Origin: Candidatus Bathyarchaeota archaeon
GTDB lineage: Archaea > Thermoproteota > Bathyarchaeia > TCS64
DNA: 8,170 bases
Assembly (NCBI GenBank): GCA_018396515.1
Contig: JAGTQJ010000066.1
Coordinates: 1-8,170 of the forward strand
Reading direction: 5' to 3'
The first letter of the stretch is position 1. Each line of letters opens with the position of its first letter. Of the stretch, positions 1-6,470 are shown one piece after another. A program made the translations under genes and the position numbers. Below the pieces are notes generated by a model. That model had not been told where the DNA came from. It made no database searches and saw only the letters and a list, made by a program, of their open reading frames with translations.

Positions 1-1277
1 CTGAGGTGCCTCTCGACGATGAAGCCGGGCTCTATTGCCGCCGCCACCTTCTCACGGTCGGTCACAAACTCCAGCCTTACGCGCTTCCCATCTGGCCGGA
101 TGATGTATAGGGCGCCCGGATGCTTGTAGGGGCCATTGATTATTAGCCTCCTCATCTCCTCTATATTCCTCTCCGTGACGGTCTCAGGGACCGTTAGGCG
201 TGTGGCTATATGGACCGGTACGCCAACCTCGTTGATGTCTAGGTTTGGGTCGGGGGAGATGACCGTCCTGGCTGAGTAATCCACCCTCTTCCCTGAGAGG
301 TTGCCCCTAAACCTTCCCTCCTTGCCCTTTAGCCTCTGGGCCAGGCTCTTGAGGGGCCTCCCGGACCTGTGGCGAGCTGGAGGGATGCCTGAGACCTCAT
401 TATCGAAGTACGTTGTCACATGATACTGGAGGAGCTCTGATAGGTCCTCTATTATGAGCGTCGGGGCTCCGGCCTCTATGTTCTCCCTCAGCCTCTGGTT
501 TATCCTTATTATGTCCACCAACTTGTGGGTGAGGTCGTCCTCAGCCCTTATCCCAGACTCGAGGATGATGCTGGGGCGGACATCAACCGGTGGGACTGGG
601 AGCACCTGTAGGACCATCCACTCTGGCCTCGCTATGGAGGGATCGAAGCCTAGGAGGGGCAGATCCTCATCCTTTATCCTCTCAAGCCACTCCCTTATCA
701 TGCTCGGCGTGAGCCTCTGGCTCACGCCCTCAGGGGCTACCTCCTCTTCCTCACCCTCCTCTTCCTCCCCCTCAACCTCATAGAAGGTGGTGGGTTTGAG
801 GAACTTCACGTTCTTCTGCCTAGCTCCGCAGTGGGGACATTGCCTCCCCCTCTTGTACTTCTTCGCCCTCCTCAAGACCTCGAGGATTATCTCCTCGCTA
901 ACCTTCCCGAAGAGGCTTCTCTCCTCCTCAAGTTTCTCCCTCAGCTCAGCTATCTCATCATCTGGCAGTAGTATCCTCCCACAGCCTCTGCATGTCGCGA
1001 GTAAGAGTCTGTGAATGTACTTCGCGAACTCGACGTGTATCACGGGGACCGCGAGCTCTATGTGCCCGAAGTGCCCCGGACAGTTGAGGGATGTGTTGCC
1101 GCATGTCCTGCATCGCTGGCGGGGCTCAAGTGTCCCAAGCCTCCCGTCCATGAGGCCTCCAGAGATGGGGGCCCCGTCCTCGTCGTATGTCTCGGGTGTC
1201 TGTATCTCTACGACCGATAGCCTCCTTATCTCGTCAGGGGAGAGAATGCCGAACCTGATCGCGTTGAGGGCCTTCAA
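1..1277 (-). CDS. rpoA1: DNA-directed RNA polymerase subunit A' (Rpo1N), N-terminal part, cut by window edge
   Basis: Largest-subunit N-terminal half of archaeal RNA polymerase, which together with subunit B forms the catalytic core and DNA cleft. My translation from a TTG at 1277 gives 425 residues before the left edge. It shows the clamp zinc site C56-x2-C59-x6-C66-x2-H69 (ending CPGHFGH), a second cysteine set C96/C99 with C147/C150, and the strongly conserved block [18 protein letters not shown] at about 329-346. The catalytic NADFDGD motif would lie further along, outside the window. The TTG start is supported by the motif AGGAGGT (minus strand, 1290-1284), 6 nt upstream and inside the last codons of rpoB. 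Only 2 nt separate the rpoB stop from this start, so the genes are cotranscribed and probably translationally coupled. An acidic run (about residues 168-179, mostly Glu) lies after the second cysteine set. Whether subunit A'' is separate or fused cannot be seen. Identity is secure. Confidence 0.96.
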   Translation of the reverse strand, partial: MKALNAIRFGILSPDEIRRLSVVEIQTPETYDEDGAPISGGLMDGRLGTLEPRQRCRTCGNTSLNCPGHFGHIELAVPVIHVEFAKYIHRLLLATCRGCGRILLPDDEIAELREKLEEERSLFGKVSEEIILEVLRRAKKYKRGRQCPHCGARQKNVKFLKPTTFYEVEGEEEEGEEEEVAPEGVSQRLTPSMIREWLERIKDEDLPLLGFDPSIARPEWMVLQVLPVPPVDVRPSIILESGIRAEDDLTHKLVDIIRINQRLRENIEAGAPTLIIEDLSELLQYHVTTYFDNEVSGIPPARHRSGRPLKSLAQRLKGKEGRFRGNLSGKRVDYSARTVISPDPNLDINEVGVPVHIATRLTVPETVTERNIEEMRRLIINGPYKHPGALYIIRPDGKRVRLEFVTDREKVAAAIEPGFIVERHL

Positions 1278-1279
1278 GA

Positions 1280-4200
1280 TTAAACCTCCTTATTGACCTC
1301 GAGGGTTGGGGATATGCAGAGGCTCTGGAGCTCCTGTAGTAGCAGCTTGAAGGCGTAGGAGACCGTCAACTGTTCGATCAGACCCTTCTCCCCGCATATG
1401 GGGCACACATATCTCCTCTGCCTTATGTCGTAGTATGCCAGCTTCCCACATCTCCTGCACAGGTATATCGTATAGGCGTCGGACTCCTCTAGAAGCCTGT
1501 CCTTGAGGAGCATCGCTGCCCCATGTCCAACTAGGCAGTCTCTCTCCATCTCTCCGAACCTCAGGCCTCCACCTCTCGACCTCCCCTCGGTCGGCTGCCT
1601 CGTCAGCATCTGGACCTGTCCCCTCGCCCTGGCGTGGATCTTGTCTATGACCATGTGGTGGAGCTTCTGGTAGTAGACTATCCCTATGAAGATGTCGGCG
1701 TCGAACCTCCTACCGCTTATCCCGTCGTACATCTCCTCCCTCCCGCTTGGCTGGAAGCCCAGGGCCCTGAGGGCCTCTTTGAGGGTGGCGGTGTTCTCGT
1801 TGTCGAAGGGGGTTCCGTCGACCTCCCGTCCCCTCAGGGCTGCGACCTTCCCAGCTATGGATTCTATGAACTGGCCGATGGTCATCCTGGAGGGGAAAGC
1901 GTGGGGGTTTATGATGATGTCAGGGATTATACCGTGGACGCTGAAGGGCATATCCTCCTGGGGGACTATCATCCCTATAACCCCCTTCTGGCCGTGGCGG
2001 GAGACGAACTTGTCCCCGAGCTCAGGGACCCTGTGGCTTCGTACCTTGACCTTCACAAGGTGGGCGCCCTCGGCATCCTTCGCGACGAAGACGGTGTCGA
2101 CGACGCCTTCCTCTGTGGGCCTAACCCCTATCGACGTGTCTCTGAGCTGGGGTCCCCCCACCTCGAATCCACGGTACTCCTCCATGAACCTGGGGGGGCT
2201 TATCCTCCCGATCAGGATGTCGCCTCCCTTGATCTCCGACTCTACCGAGATTATCCCGTCGTCCTCCAGCAGCCTGTAGGCCTCGGCTCCGTGATATCCC
2301 CTTATCCCGGGCTCCGGCTTGGTCAGCTTATCCTCGGCCCCACCGAGGTACTTCTTGCACTCGGCCTTGTATATCCTGTAGAAGGTTGAGTGGCCGAGAC
2401 CCCTCTCAATGCTGGACTTGTTGAAGATGATGGCATCCTCCATGTTATACCCGTTGGAGCTGAGGACGGCGACCACAAAGTTCTGGCCCGACGGCCTCCT
2501 CTCGTAGCCTATAACCTCCATGGGCTTGGTCCTGGTCAAGGGCTTCTGGGGATAGTGGAGCACATGCCCCCTCGTGTCGGTCCTGTCCCTGTAGTTGACC
2601 GCGTAGAGGCCCGCCGCTTGCTTGGCCATCGCCGAGTGGTAGGTGTTTCTTGGAGACTGATTATGCTCCGCGTATGGGATTAGAGACGCCGTCACGCCCA
2701 GAATAGTATAGCTGCATATCTCCAAGTGTGTATGCTGCTCTGTTAACTGGCTCTGGTCTAGGGCGATGTAGGCGTTCTCCTCCTCCTCAGCGTCTAGGTA
2801 CTCAATAATCCCCTCCCTGATGAGATCGCTCCACTTCCATCGCCCCAGTTGGAGATTCCTTACGTGTCTGGCCTTCAGGAGGGGTTTACCATCCCTGACG
2901 ACTATTAGAGGCCTCCTGATGCGCCCGTCGTCGCAGTTCACATATATCTCGTTCAGGTCGTCGTAGTAGGCTATGTTCACCTCCCCGCTTATCTCTCCAC
3001 CCCTACGCATCTCCTTGACGGTCTCGACGAGCTCGAGTGGGTTCAGAGAGTAGCCTAGGAGGTAGCCCTCAACAAAAACCTTCGCACCCCTAAACCTGGT
3101 CTCATCGTCGGCTATCCTCGCCGGAATGACACCGAGATGTAATAGAGCCCTCTTAACCTTCTCTGGATCAGTCCCCATCGAGATGCTGGCCATTAGGGCT
3201 AGGTTCTTGACGAGGCCGCAGTTCGCCCCCTCAGGGGTCTCGTTGGGACAGAGCCTCCCCCAGTGGGTTGAGTGGAGATCCCTAGCCTCGAAGTTCGGCT
3301 GACTCCTGCTGAGGGGGGATTGGAGACGCCTTAGGTGGCTTAAGGCAGAGATGGTCGTAGTCCTATCCAGAAGCTGGGTCATCCCAACCCTGCCCCTTCT
3401 CCAGTTCCCCGTTGCAAGGGCGTGCTGGATCCTGCTGGTTATGATCCCCGGCCTCACAGCTGCCGAGATGAGGACCCCCTTCCTCCTCCCGCTCATCCTC
3501 CTCAGCTGGTATCTCATATCTCGATAGAGGCTCCAGAAGGCGCTCCTGAAGAGCTCAGCCAGCAGGGGCCCGGAGAGCCTAACCCTCTTATTCTTAAGGT
3601 GATCCTTATCATCCTCCCCACGCCTGCCAAGCTTGAGTTCAATGATCCTGGAGGCCATCTCCCCGAGGAATATGGCCTTCTCGAACCGATCCTTCTTCTC
3701 CCTCCCAATATGGGGAAGAAGGTTGAGGTCGAGTATTGCCTCAGCCCTCTCAATCCTGAACTCCTTGACCTGTCCGAAGGCCACCCTGTTACCAATGTAA
3801 AGGATCGCGTCCTCAACGGTCTCGATGTTGCTAGCCTCCCTGAAGGACGGCTCCAGCTCTCTCAGGATCTCCTCATCGAGTGAGACTAGGTTGGCGATCT
3901 CCCTGTCGGTCTCGACGCCCAGAGCCCTCATCAAGACCACGAAGGGTATGGGGACGGGGACGCCGGGTATGGAGACCACCATGTCCCCCTTGGCCTTCAG
4001 AGCCATATCTATACGGGCCCTGAAGCCGACGGTGGTCGAGAAAACCTTCCCCCTATAGACCGGTCTAGAGCCCCTGTTATCTATCTCGACGAGAACCCTG
4101 TTGGGTGCTAGGTCCTCAAGGGCCACTATCACCCTCTCGGAGCCATTTATGATGAAGTATCCCCCAGCCTCATCGGGATCCTCCCCAATCCTTAGAAGCT

Positions 4201-4606
4201 CCTCTGGAGAGAGCTTTGAGAGGGGACAGAGGCGGGATTTAACCATGATGGGGAGGTCGCCTATATTAACAACCTCACTCGAGTTCTCGCCGTCGTGGTC
4301 GAGGAATGTCTCCAGGTAAAGGGGGGCCGAGTAGGTCATGTTCCTTATCCTCGCCTCCCTGGGGTATATGCTCCGTATGGTTCCATCAACCTCAACGATC
4401 CTTGGATCCCCAACCTTTATCGAGCCGAACCTTATGTTGTATGTATGGCCTGGAACCTCGATCGTTATGCCCCCTATCTCATCGATCACCTCTTGGAGGG
4501 TTCTGTCGATGAACTCGTTGTAGCTCCTCAGGTGCTGGTTCACCAGCCCCTCCTCGGCGAAGAATGCCTTCATGACCTCCCAGAGATCCTCACTAGTGAG
4601 GCTCAA
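1280..4606 (-). CDS. rpoB: DNA-directed RNA polymerase subunit B (Rpo2), unsplit
   Basis: Second-largest RNA polymerase subunit, 1108 residues, full length for an archaeal B subunit encoded by one gene (many euryarchaea split it into B'' and B'). Recognisable blocks in order: the N-terminal protrusion/lobe; [19 protein letters not shown] (448-466); [14 protein letters not shown] (719-732); [13 protein letters not shown] (864-876), whose two lysines are the active-centre lysines of the family; [16 protein letters not shown] near 1008-1023; and a C-terminal zinc ribbon C1050-x2-C1053 with C1068-x2-C1071. No intein or frameshift is seen. The start is TTG at 4606. An in-frame TGA lies three codons upstream (4615-4613), and the motif GGTGA (minus strand, 4617-4613) is 6 nt before the TTG, so this is the first possible start. 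The next ATG (codon 12) would cut into the conserved N-terminus. No rpoH gene lies immediately upstream, although many archaea have one there. Confidence 0.98.
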   Translation of the reverse strand: MSLTSEDLWEVMKAFFAEEGLVNQHLRSYNEFIDRTLQEVIDEIGGITIEVPGHTYNIRFGSIKVGDPRIVEVDGTIRSIYPREARIRNMTYSAPLYLETFLDHDGENSSEVVNIGDLPIMVKSRLCPLSKLSPEELLRIGEDPDEAGGYFIINGSERVIVALEDLAPNRVLVEIDNRGSRPVYRGKVFSTTVGFRARIDMALKAKGDMVVSIPGVPVPIPFVVLMRALGVETDREIANLVSLDEEILRELEPSFREASNIETVEDAILYIGNRVAFGQVKEFRIERAEAILDLNLLPHIGREKKDRFEKAIFLGEMASRIIELKLGRRGEDDKDHLKNKRVRLSGPLLAELFRSAFWSLYRDMRYQLRRMSGRRKGVLISAAVRPGIITSRIQHALATGNWRRGRVGMTQLLDRTTTISALSHLRRLQSPLSRSQPNFEARDLHSTHWGRLCPNETPEGANCGLVKNLALMASISMGTDPEKVKRALLHLGVIPARIADDETRFRGAKVFVEGYLLGYSLNPLELVETVKEMRRGGEISGEVNIAYYDDLNEIYVNCDDGRIRRPLIVVRDGKPLLKARHVRNLQLGRWKWSDLIREGIIEYLDAEEEENAYIALDQSQLTEQHTHLEICSYTILGVTASLIPYAEHNQSPRNTYHSAMAKQAAGLYAVNYRDRTDTRGHVLHYPQKPLTRTKPMEVIGYERRPSGQNFVVAVLSSNGYNMEDAIIFNKSSIERGLGHSTFYRIYKAECKKYLGGAEDKLTKPEPGIRGYHGAEAYRLLEDDGIISVESEIKGGDILIGRISPPRFMEEYRGFEVGGPQLRDTSIGVRPTEEGVVDTVFVAKDAEGAHLVKVKVRSHRVPELGDKFVSRHGQKGVIGMIVPQEDMPFSVHGIIPDIIINPHAFPSRMTIGQFIESIAGKVAALRGREVDGTPFDNENTATLKEALRALGFQPSGREEMYDGISGRRFDADIFIGIVYYQKLHHMVIDKIHARARGQVQMLTRQPTEGRSRGGGLRFGEMERDCLVGHGAAMLLKDRLLEESDAYTIYLCRRCGKLAYYDIRQRRYVCPICGEKGLIEQLTVSYAFKLLLQELQSLCISPTLEVNKEV
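1284..1290 (-). promoter_or_regulatory. Shine-Dalgarno site for rpoA1 inside the rpoB 3' end
   Basis: On the minus strand AGGAGGT occupies 1290-1284, overlapping the last rpoB codons before its TAA, with 6 nt to the TTG at 1277. It decides the non-ATG start of rpoA1 and points to coupled translation of the two polymerase subunits. Confidence 0.8.
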
Positions 4607-4612
4607 GCCCCC

Positions 4613-4617
4613 TCACC
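4613..4617 (-). promoter_or_regulatory. Shine-Dalgarno site for rpoB
   Basis: GGTGA on the minus strand (4617-4613), 6 nt upstream of the TTG start at 4606. It contains an in-frame TGA, which rules out any longer N-terminus for rpoB. Confidence 0.65.
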
Positions 4618-4657
4618 TTTTTGAAAGAGCTTTGATCGATTGTGGGCTAATCCCATG

Positions 4658-4666
4658 TTATCTAAA
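4658..4666 (-). promoter_or_regulatory. Possible TATA box for the rpoB-rpoA1 operon
   Basis: On the minus strand TTTAGATAA (4666-4658) is the nearest TATA-like element to rpoB. Archaeal spacing of about 26 nt from box centre to start would place initiation near 4636, giving a leader of about 30 nt that includes the GGTGA site. Similar GGTTTA-type elements occur further upstream (4716-4711 and 4757-4752), so the real promoter could be one of those. The box is weak. Confidence 0.3.
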
Positions 4667-4695
4667 CCCGACTCCCCCTGCCAACCATTTTCATC

Positions 4696-4708
4696 CGACT
4701 AAAAGTCG
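4696..4708. repeat. Short perfect hairpin upstream of rpoB
   Basis: CGACT-AAA-AGTCG, a 5-bp inverted repeat with a 3-nt loop, directly followed by one copy of the 8-nt direct repeat TCTAAACC whose other copy is at 4661-4668. If rpoB is transcribed from the more distal TATA-like box near 4757-4750, the hairpin would lie in its leader. Role unknown; it could be an operator. Confidence 0.35.
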
Positions 4709-4897
4709 TCTAAACCTGGTTTTGCATCATTTGAGCCCTTTAACCCTCTAATAAACCTTTTGAGATCGCGCCGCAATCCCCTATCTTGCTTAGACGGGAG
4801 TCTTGCCACCTAGTTGTAGGAAGAATGAGAGTTCAGATCATAATCCCCCTTGATGAATCCATAGAAGTTCCAAATAGCCAATGGAAAAACTGCGTCG

Positions 4898-4932
4898 CAA
4901 GCTAAGAATCTAAATTTTCGAGATTAGTCTTG
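4898..4932. repeat. Imperfect hairpin in the gap
   Basis: Left arm 4898-4911 (CAAG, CT, AATCT with a 3-nt bulge at 4904-4906) pairs with right arm 4921-4932 (AGATT, AG, CTTG with a 1-nt bulge at 4928) around a 9-nt AT-rich loop. This gives eleven base pairs in three blocks. No function can be assigned. It lies upstream of the first strong plus-strand TATA-like box. Confidence 0.3.
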
Positions 4933-4956
4933 ATAGTATAGGCCGTTTTAATCTTC

Positions 4957-4978
4957 ATATAAGATGAATTTTTAAAGG
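4957..4978 (+). promoter_or_regulatory. Strong TATA-like cluster, possible promoter of an unannotated transcript
   Basis: ATATAAGAT (4957-4965), which also forms the right part of the palindrome ATCTT-CATAT-AAGAT, is followed by TTTTTAAAGG (4969-4978). The second element is close to the classical archaeal box A and would place a rightward start near 5000. No gene begins there, so it might drive a non-coding RNA covering the 5036-5222 segment, or a long leader for the Sm-like gene. The 9-nt ATATAAGAT is repeated exactly at 5007-5015. Confidence 0.35.
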
Positions 4979-5035
4979 CTTAACTCCACCAGAAAGGCAT
5001 ACTACGATATAAGATCTTGAGGGGTTAATGGCTTT

Positions 5036-5222
5036 ATGGTCTTTCTTAGTTTATAGGAGATACTAGGTTCAAGTTTGTCAAGCATCTAATTTTGACCCTA
5101 TCTCCCAAGAAGCCCCCTAAAGGATCGATAGGGAACTGCCTCCACCCATCGGCTGCTTTAGGCCTCTCAAGCATTCAGCCTAGCCTCAAATCTCCTCGAG
5201 GAATCGTTACAAGAAAGACCAT
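5036..5222. repeat. 187-bp segment bounded by perfect 12-nt inverted repeats
   Basis: ATGGTCTTTCTT at 5036-5047 is the exact reverse complement of 5211-5222. Further complementary pairs nest inside: 5055-5061 with 5190-5196 (7 bp), and 5063-5069 with 5177-5183 (7 bp including one G-U). Within the interior, 5077-5081 pairs with 5092-5096, and 5096-5102 with 5127-5133. The order of arms is consistent with either a long structured RNA or a small non-autonomous element with terminal inverted repeats. The hexamer TTTATG occurs at both edges (5033-5038 and 5222-5227), but it overlaps the arms and is not a clean target duplication. A 42-codon minus-strand ORF lies inside. I cannot assign it to a known RNA family. 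Confidence 0.45.
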
Positions 5223-5246
5223 TTATGCGAACTATAAGCCAAAAAT

Positions 5247-5254
5247 CTTTATTA
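5247..5254 (+). promoter_or_regulatory. TATA box for the Sm-like/L37e operon
   Basis: CTTTATTA preceded by an A-run (5241-5245) that could act as the BRE. Normal spacing puts the transcription start near 5275-5279, at or just after the upstream ATG (5274). This favours translation from the ATG at 5313. A second TATA-like element, CTATAAG (5232-5238), lies slightly further upstream. Confidence 0.5.
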
Positions 5255-5300
5255 GGTGAAACTCTAACAGTTTATGGCTGCATTTGAAAGCAGTGGAAGA

Positions 5301-5305
5301 GAGGT
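5301..5305 (+). promoter_or_regulatory. Shine-Dalgarno site selecting the Sm-like protein start
   Basis: GAGGT 7 nt upstream of the ATG at 5313. It is the main reason for choosing this start over the in-frame ATG at 5274, which has no Shine-Dalgarno sequence. Confidence 0.55.
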
Positions 5306-5312
5306 AACTGTT

Positions 5313-5543
5313 ATGGCTGAGATGGTTGAGAAGGTCCTTGAACAGAGCCTCGGGAAGACGGTGCTTATTAAGCTTAGAGGAGGAAAGACCCTCAGAGGGT
5401 TGCTAGAGGGGTTTGATCAACATGTGAACCTCGTTCTCAGGGACACAGAGCTGATAACCGACCCGAATAATGTCGAGAGGCTTGGAACCATTATCCTGAG
5501 GGGAGATAACGTCATAATGATCTCTCCTCCCCCCTCAGACTAA
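5313..5543 (+). CDS. Sm-like archaeal protein (SmAP/LSm)
   Basis: A small RNA-binding protein of the Sm/LSm family. Family members assemble into heptameric (sometimes hexameric) rings that bind U-rich RNA and act in RNA metabolism. From the ATG at 5313 it has 76 residues, the usual SmAP length. The Sm1 motif covers about residues 14-45 with the signature F34-D35-x-H37-x-N39-L. The Sm2 motif is ILRGDNVIMI, with R63-G64-D65-N66 forming the RNA-binding loop. An in-frame ATG at 5274 would add 13 residues (MAAFESSGREVTV) that do not look like the family. The start at 5313 has GAGGT 7 nt upstream and a TATA box at 5247-5254 fitting a short leader, so I prefer it. The stop is 17 nt before the L37e start, a pairing widely conserved in archaea. 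Identity is secure; the start is less so. Confidence 0.95.
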   Translation: MAEMVEKVLEQSLGKTVLIKLRGGKTLRGLLEGFDQHVNLVLRDTELITDPNNVERLGTIILRGDNVIMISPPPSD

Positions 5544-5560
5544 ATTGGAGATAGATAGGG

Positions 5561-5743
5561 ATGCCGACTAAAGCGGCCCTCCACACGGGCAAGAAGGTGC
5601 ACATCCGCTGCAGGAGATGCGGACGAAGAGCATACCATGTGAGGAAGAAGAGGTGCGCCGCCTGTGGATACGGGAGTACCCCAAGGTTGAGGAGATATTC
5701 CTGGGGGAGGAAGACTCTCAACAGGGAGAGGCGTTTAGTATAA
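5561..5743 (+). CDS. rpl37e: Large ribosomal subunit protein eL37 (L37e)
   Basis: A zinc-ribbon protein of the 50S subunit, shared by archaea and eukaryotes, that packs against 23S rRNA. The 60-residue product carries C17-x2-C20 and C32-x2-C35 in the highly conserved run [20 protein letters not shown], then a basic tail rich in Arg and Lys; length is normal. It begins 17 nt after the Sm-like stop, with GGAG at 5547-5550 about 10 nt upstream of the ATG, so the two genes should be cotranscribed. The N-terminus ([12 protein letters not shown]) differs from the common archaeal form but has the same basic character. A 10-bp bulged hairpin starts directly after the stop codon. Confidence 0.96.
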   Translation: MPTKAALHTGKKVHIRCRRCGRRAYHVRKKRCAACGYGSTPRLRRYSWGRKTLNRERRLV

Positions 5744-5770
5744 AGCCCGCCTAGCATAGGCCTCAGGGCT
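5744..5770 (+). terminator. Hairpin immediately after the L37e stop
   Basis: AGCCC/GGGCT (5744-5748 with 5766-5770) stacks on GCCTA/TAGGC (5749-5753 with 5757-5761) with a GCA loop and a 4-nt bulge at 5762-5765. It begins right at the stop codon. Archaeal termination mostly depends on T tracts, and none follows here, so this could instead stabilise or mark the mRNA 3' end. The pairing is clear; the role is not. Confidence 0.4.
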
Positions 5771-5785
5771 ATATCATCCGATAAC

Positions 5786-5793
5786 GATAAATC
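5786..5793 (+). promoter_or_regulatory. TATA box for the 162-residue protein gene
   Basis: GATAAATC, with its centre about 26 nt upstream of the ATG at 5816. That spacing predicts a leaderless transcript and a unit separate from L37e. No Shine-Dalgarno sequence precedes the ATG, which agrees. Confidence 0.45.
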
Positions 5794-5815
5794 TCATTTA
5801 ATTCAATTTGTCCTG

Positions 5816-6304
5816 ATGATGTTGGAAAAGGAGATCCCTATAAAGCCCATCAAGCCCGAGTTCTTGGACTTCATTAATTATAATATCTGTAAGGCCTACT
5901 CCGAGACTCATGGGAAGGAGGCTGCTGAGGCCTTCTTCAGGAAGGTGGGGAGGATAGGGTTCCAGGAGTTGAGAAGTAGGATTGAGTTTCCCAGTAGGGA
6001 GCCCTACGAGGTCCTAAGGAAGGTGGCAAGCTTCCTCGAGGAGATGGGATACCTAGCGAAGATACAGTTGACGAAGGTCGAGGAGGATGAGGTCATAATC
6101 GAGATGTTCGGAGTCTCCGTCGTAAACTCCTCGATGAGGCTTGTGAGGGAGGGGGCGAGCCCAAGCCACTTCATGACGAACCTAATGTTCGCAGCCCTTG
6201 AAGAGATGTGCGGCTTGAGGGCGGACATAATAGACCTAACATTAGAGCAGCCCACTGCAGAGACAGGATATGCAAAGGAGAAGTGGATCCTGAAAAAGAT
6301 TTAA
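5816..6304 (+). CDS. Uncharacterised protein, possibly V4R/Bet3-like fold
   Basis: A 162-residue soluble protein with no signal peptide or membrane segment. I do not recognise it firmly. It opens with helical segments (about 14-55), then a helix at 62-79, a strand-rich part (81-101, including QLTKVEEDEVIIEMFGVSV), a helix after SPSHFMTNLMFAALEEMCG (115-133), and a final strand pair ending in TGYAKEKWILKKI. This order resembles the small ligand-binding V4R/heme-NO-binding/TRAPP-Bet3 superfamily. The paired cysteines often found in V4R metal or ligand sites are absent: only C25 and C132 are present, with H119 nearby. Two adjacent ATGs (5816, 5819) are possible starts, and the TATA box at 5786-5793 suits a leaderless message from either. 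T tracts follow the stop. The gene is convincing; the fold assignment is tentative. Confidence 0.8.
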   Translation: MMLEKEIPIKPIKPEFLDFINYNICKAYSETHGKEAAEAFFRKVGRIGFQELRSRIEFPSREPYEVLRKVASFLEEMGYLAKIQLTKVEEDEVIIEMFGVSVVNSSMRLVREGASPSHFMTNLMFAALEEMCGLRADIIDLTLEQPTAETGYAKEKWILKKI

Positions 6305-6316
6305 TCATATTTCCAG

Positions 6317-6331
6317 TTTTTTCTCATTTTT
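6317..6331 (+). terminator. T-tract terminator after the 162-residue protein gene
   Basis: A six-T run (6317-6322) and a five-T run (6327-6331), 13-27 nt after the stop codon. This is the usual form of an archaeal intrinsic terminator. The rest of the 166-nt convergent spacer to 6470 is AT-rich and shows no gene. Confidence 0.6.
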
Positions 6332-6449
6332 AAAAGGAGAGGACTCATGGATCTCTGAATAACTAATCAACGAAATAAAAGAGTAATTTATTGAGATAAA
6401 GGATAGAGAAAATATAAGTGGTGAAGGCAAAGGCCTACCATAAACCATT

Positions 6450-6454
6450 AAAAA
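6450..6454 (-). terminator. Possible T-tract terminator for the HAD gene
   Basis: Five A's on the plus strand read as TTTTT on the minus strand, 17 nt beyond the HAD stop codon. It is weak but correctly placed for the convergent gene. Confidence 0.3.
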
Positions 6455-6470
6455 GAGTTCTAAGAGAATC

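Larger units (their letters stand above)
4607..5273. other. Long divergent intergenic region with promoters and inverted repeats
   Basis: A 667-nt gap between the leftward RNA polymerase operon and the rightward Sm-like gene. I find no tRNA, rRNA, SRP RNA or RNase P RNA signature and no ORF long enough to be rpoH or another known small polymerase subunit. It holds: a short perfect hairpin at 4696-4708; an 8-nt direct repeat TCTAAACC (4661-4668 and 4709-4716); an imperfect hairpin at 4898-4932; TATA-like elements at 4957-4978 and 5007-5015; the 187-bp inverted-repeat segment 5036-5222; and TATA-like boxes just before the Sm-like gene. Only tiny ORFs are present. The longest I noted is a 42-codon minus-strand ORF (5174 to 5046) inside the inverted-repeat segment, and it resembles nothing I know. 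Base composition is clearly more AT-rich than the flanking genes. Confidence 0.7.

Noticed and set aside
454..783. Plus-strand ORF of 109 codons rich in Ser
   Set aside because: It is the antisense of rpoA1, and its serine-rich low-complexity sequence reflects the complement of Glu/Arg codons.
1634..2389. Long plus-strand ORF (251 codons) opposite rpoB
   Set aside because: It is antisense to conserved rpoB blocks, encodes no recognisable domain and is a by-product of codon bias in rpoB.
3422..3883. Plus-strand 153-codon ORF opposite rpoB
   Set aside because: It is antisense to conserved rpoB sequence with no start context or family resemblance.
1280..4606. Intein or split site in rpoB
   Set aside because: All conserved blocks are contiguous in one frame and the length is normal; no intein splice motifs are present.
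4849..4932. Possible C/D box small RNA (TGATGA at 4850-4855)
   Set aside because: A C-box-like TGATGA is present, but no properly spaced CTGA D box or terminal stem follows.
5046..5174. 42-codon minus-strand ORF within the inverted-repeat segment, considered as a real small gene
   Set aside because: It has an ATG but no Shine-Dalgarno or suitably placed TATA box and no family resemblance, and an ORF this short is likely by chance. It is kept only as a remark on the 187-bp segment.
5036..5222. Identification as SRP RNA, RNase P RNA, 5S rRNA or tRNA
   Set aside because: The conserved signatures of these RNAs (such as GAGGAAAGTCC for RNase P or a GTTCRA loop for tRNA) are absent on both strands, and the size or composition does not fit.
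5033..5227. TTTATG at both edges as a transposition target duplication
   Set aside because: The hexamers overlap the inverted arms instead of flanking them, so they do not form a clean duplication.
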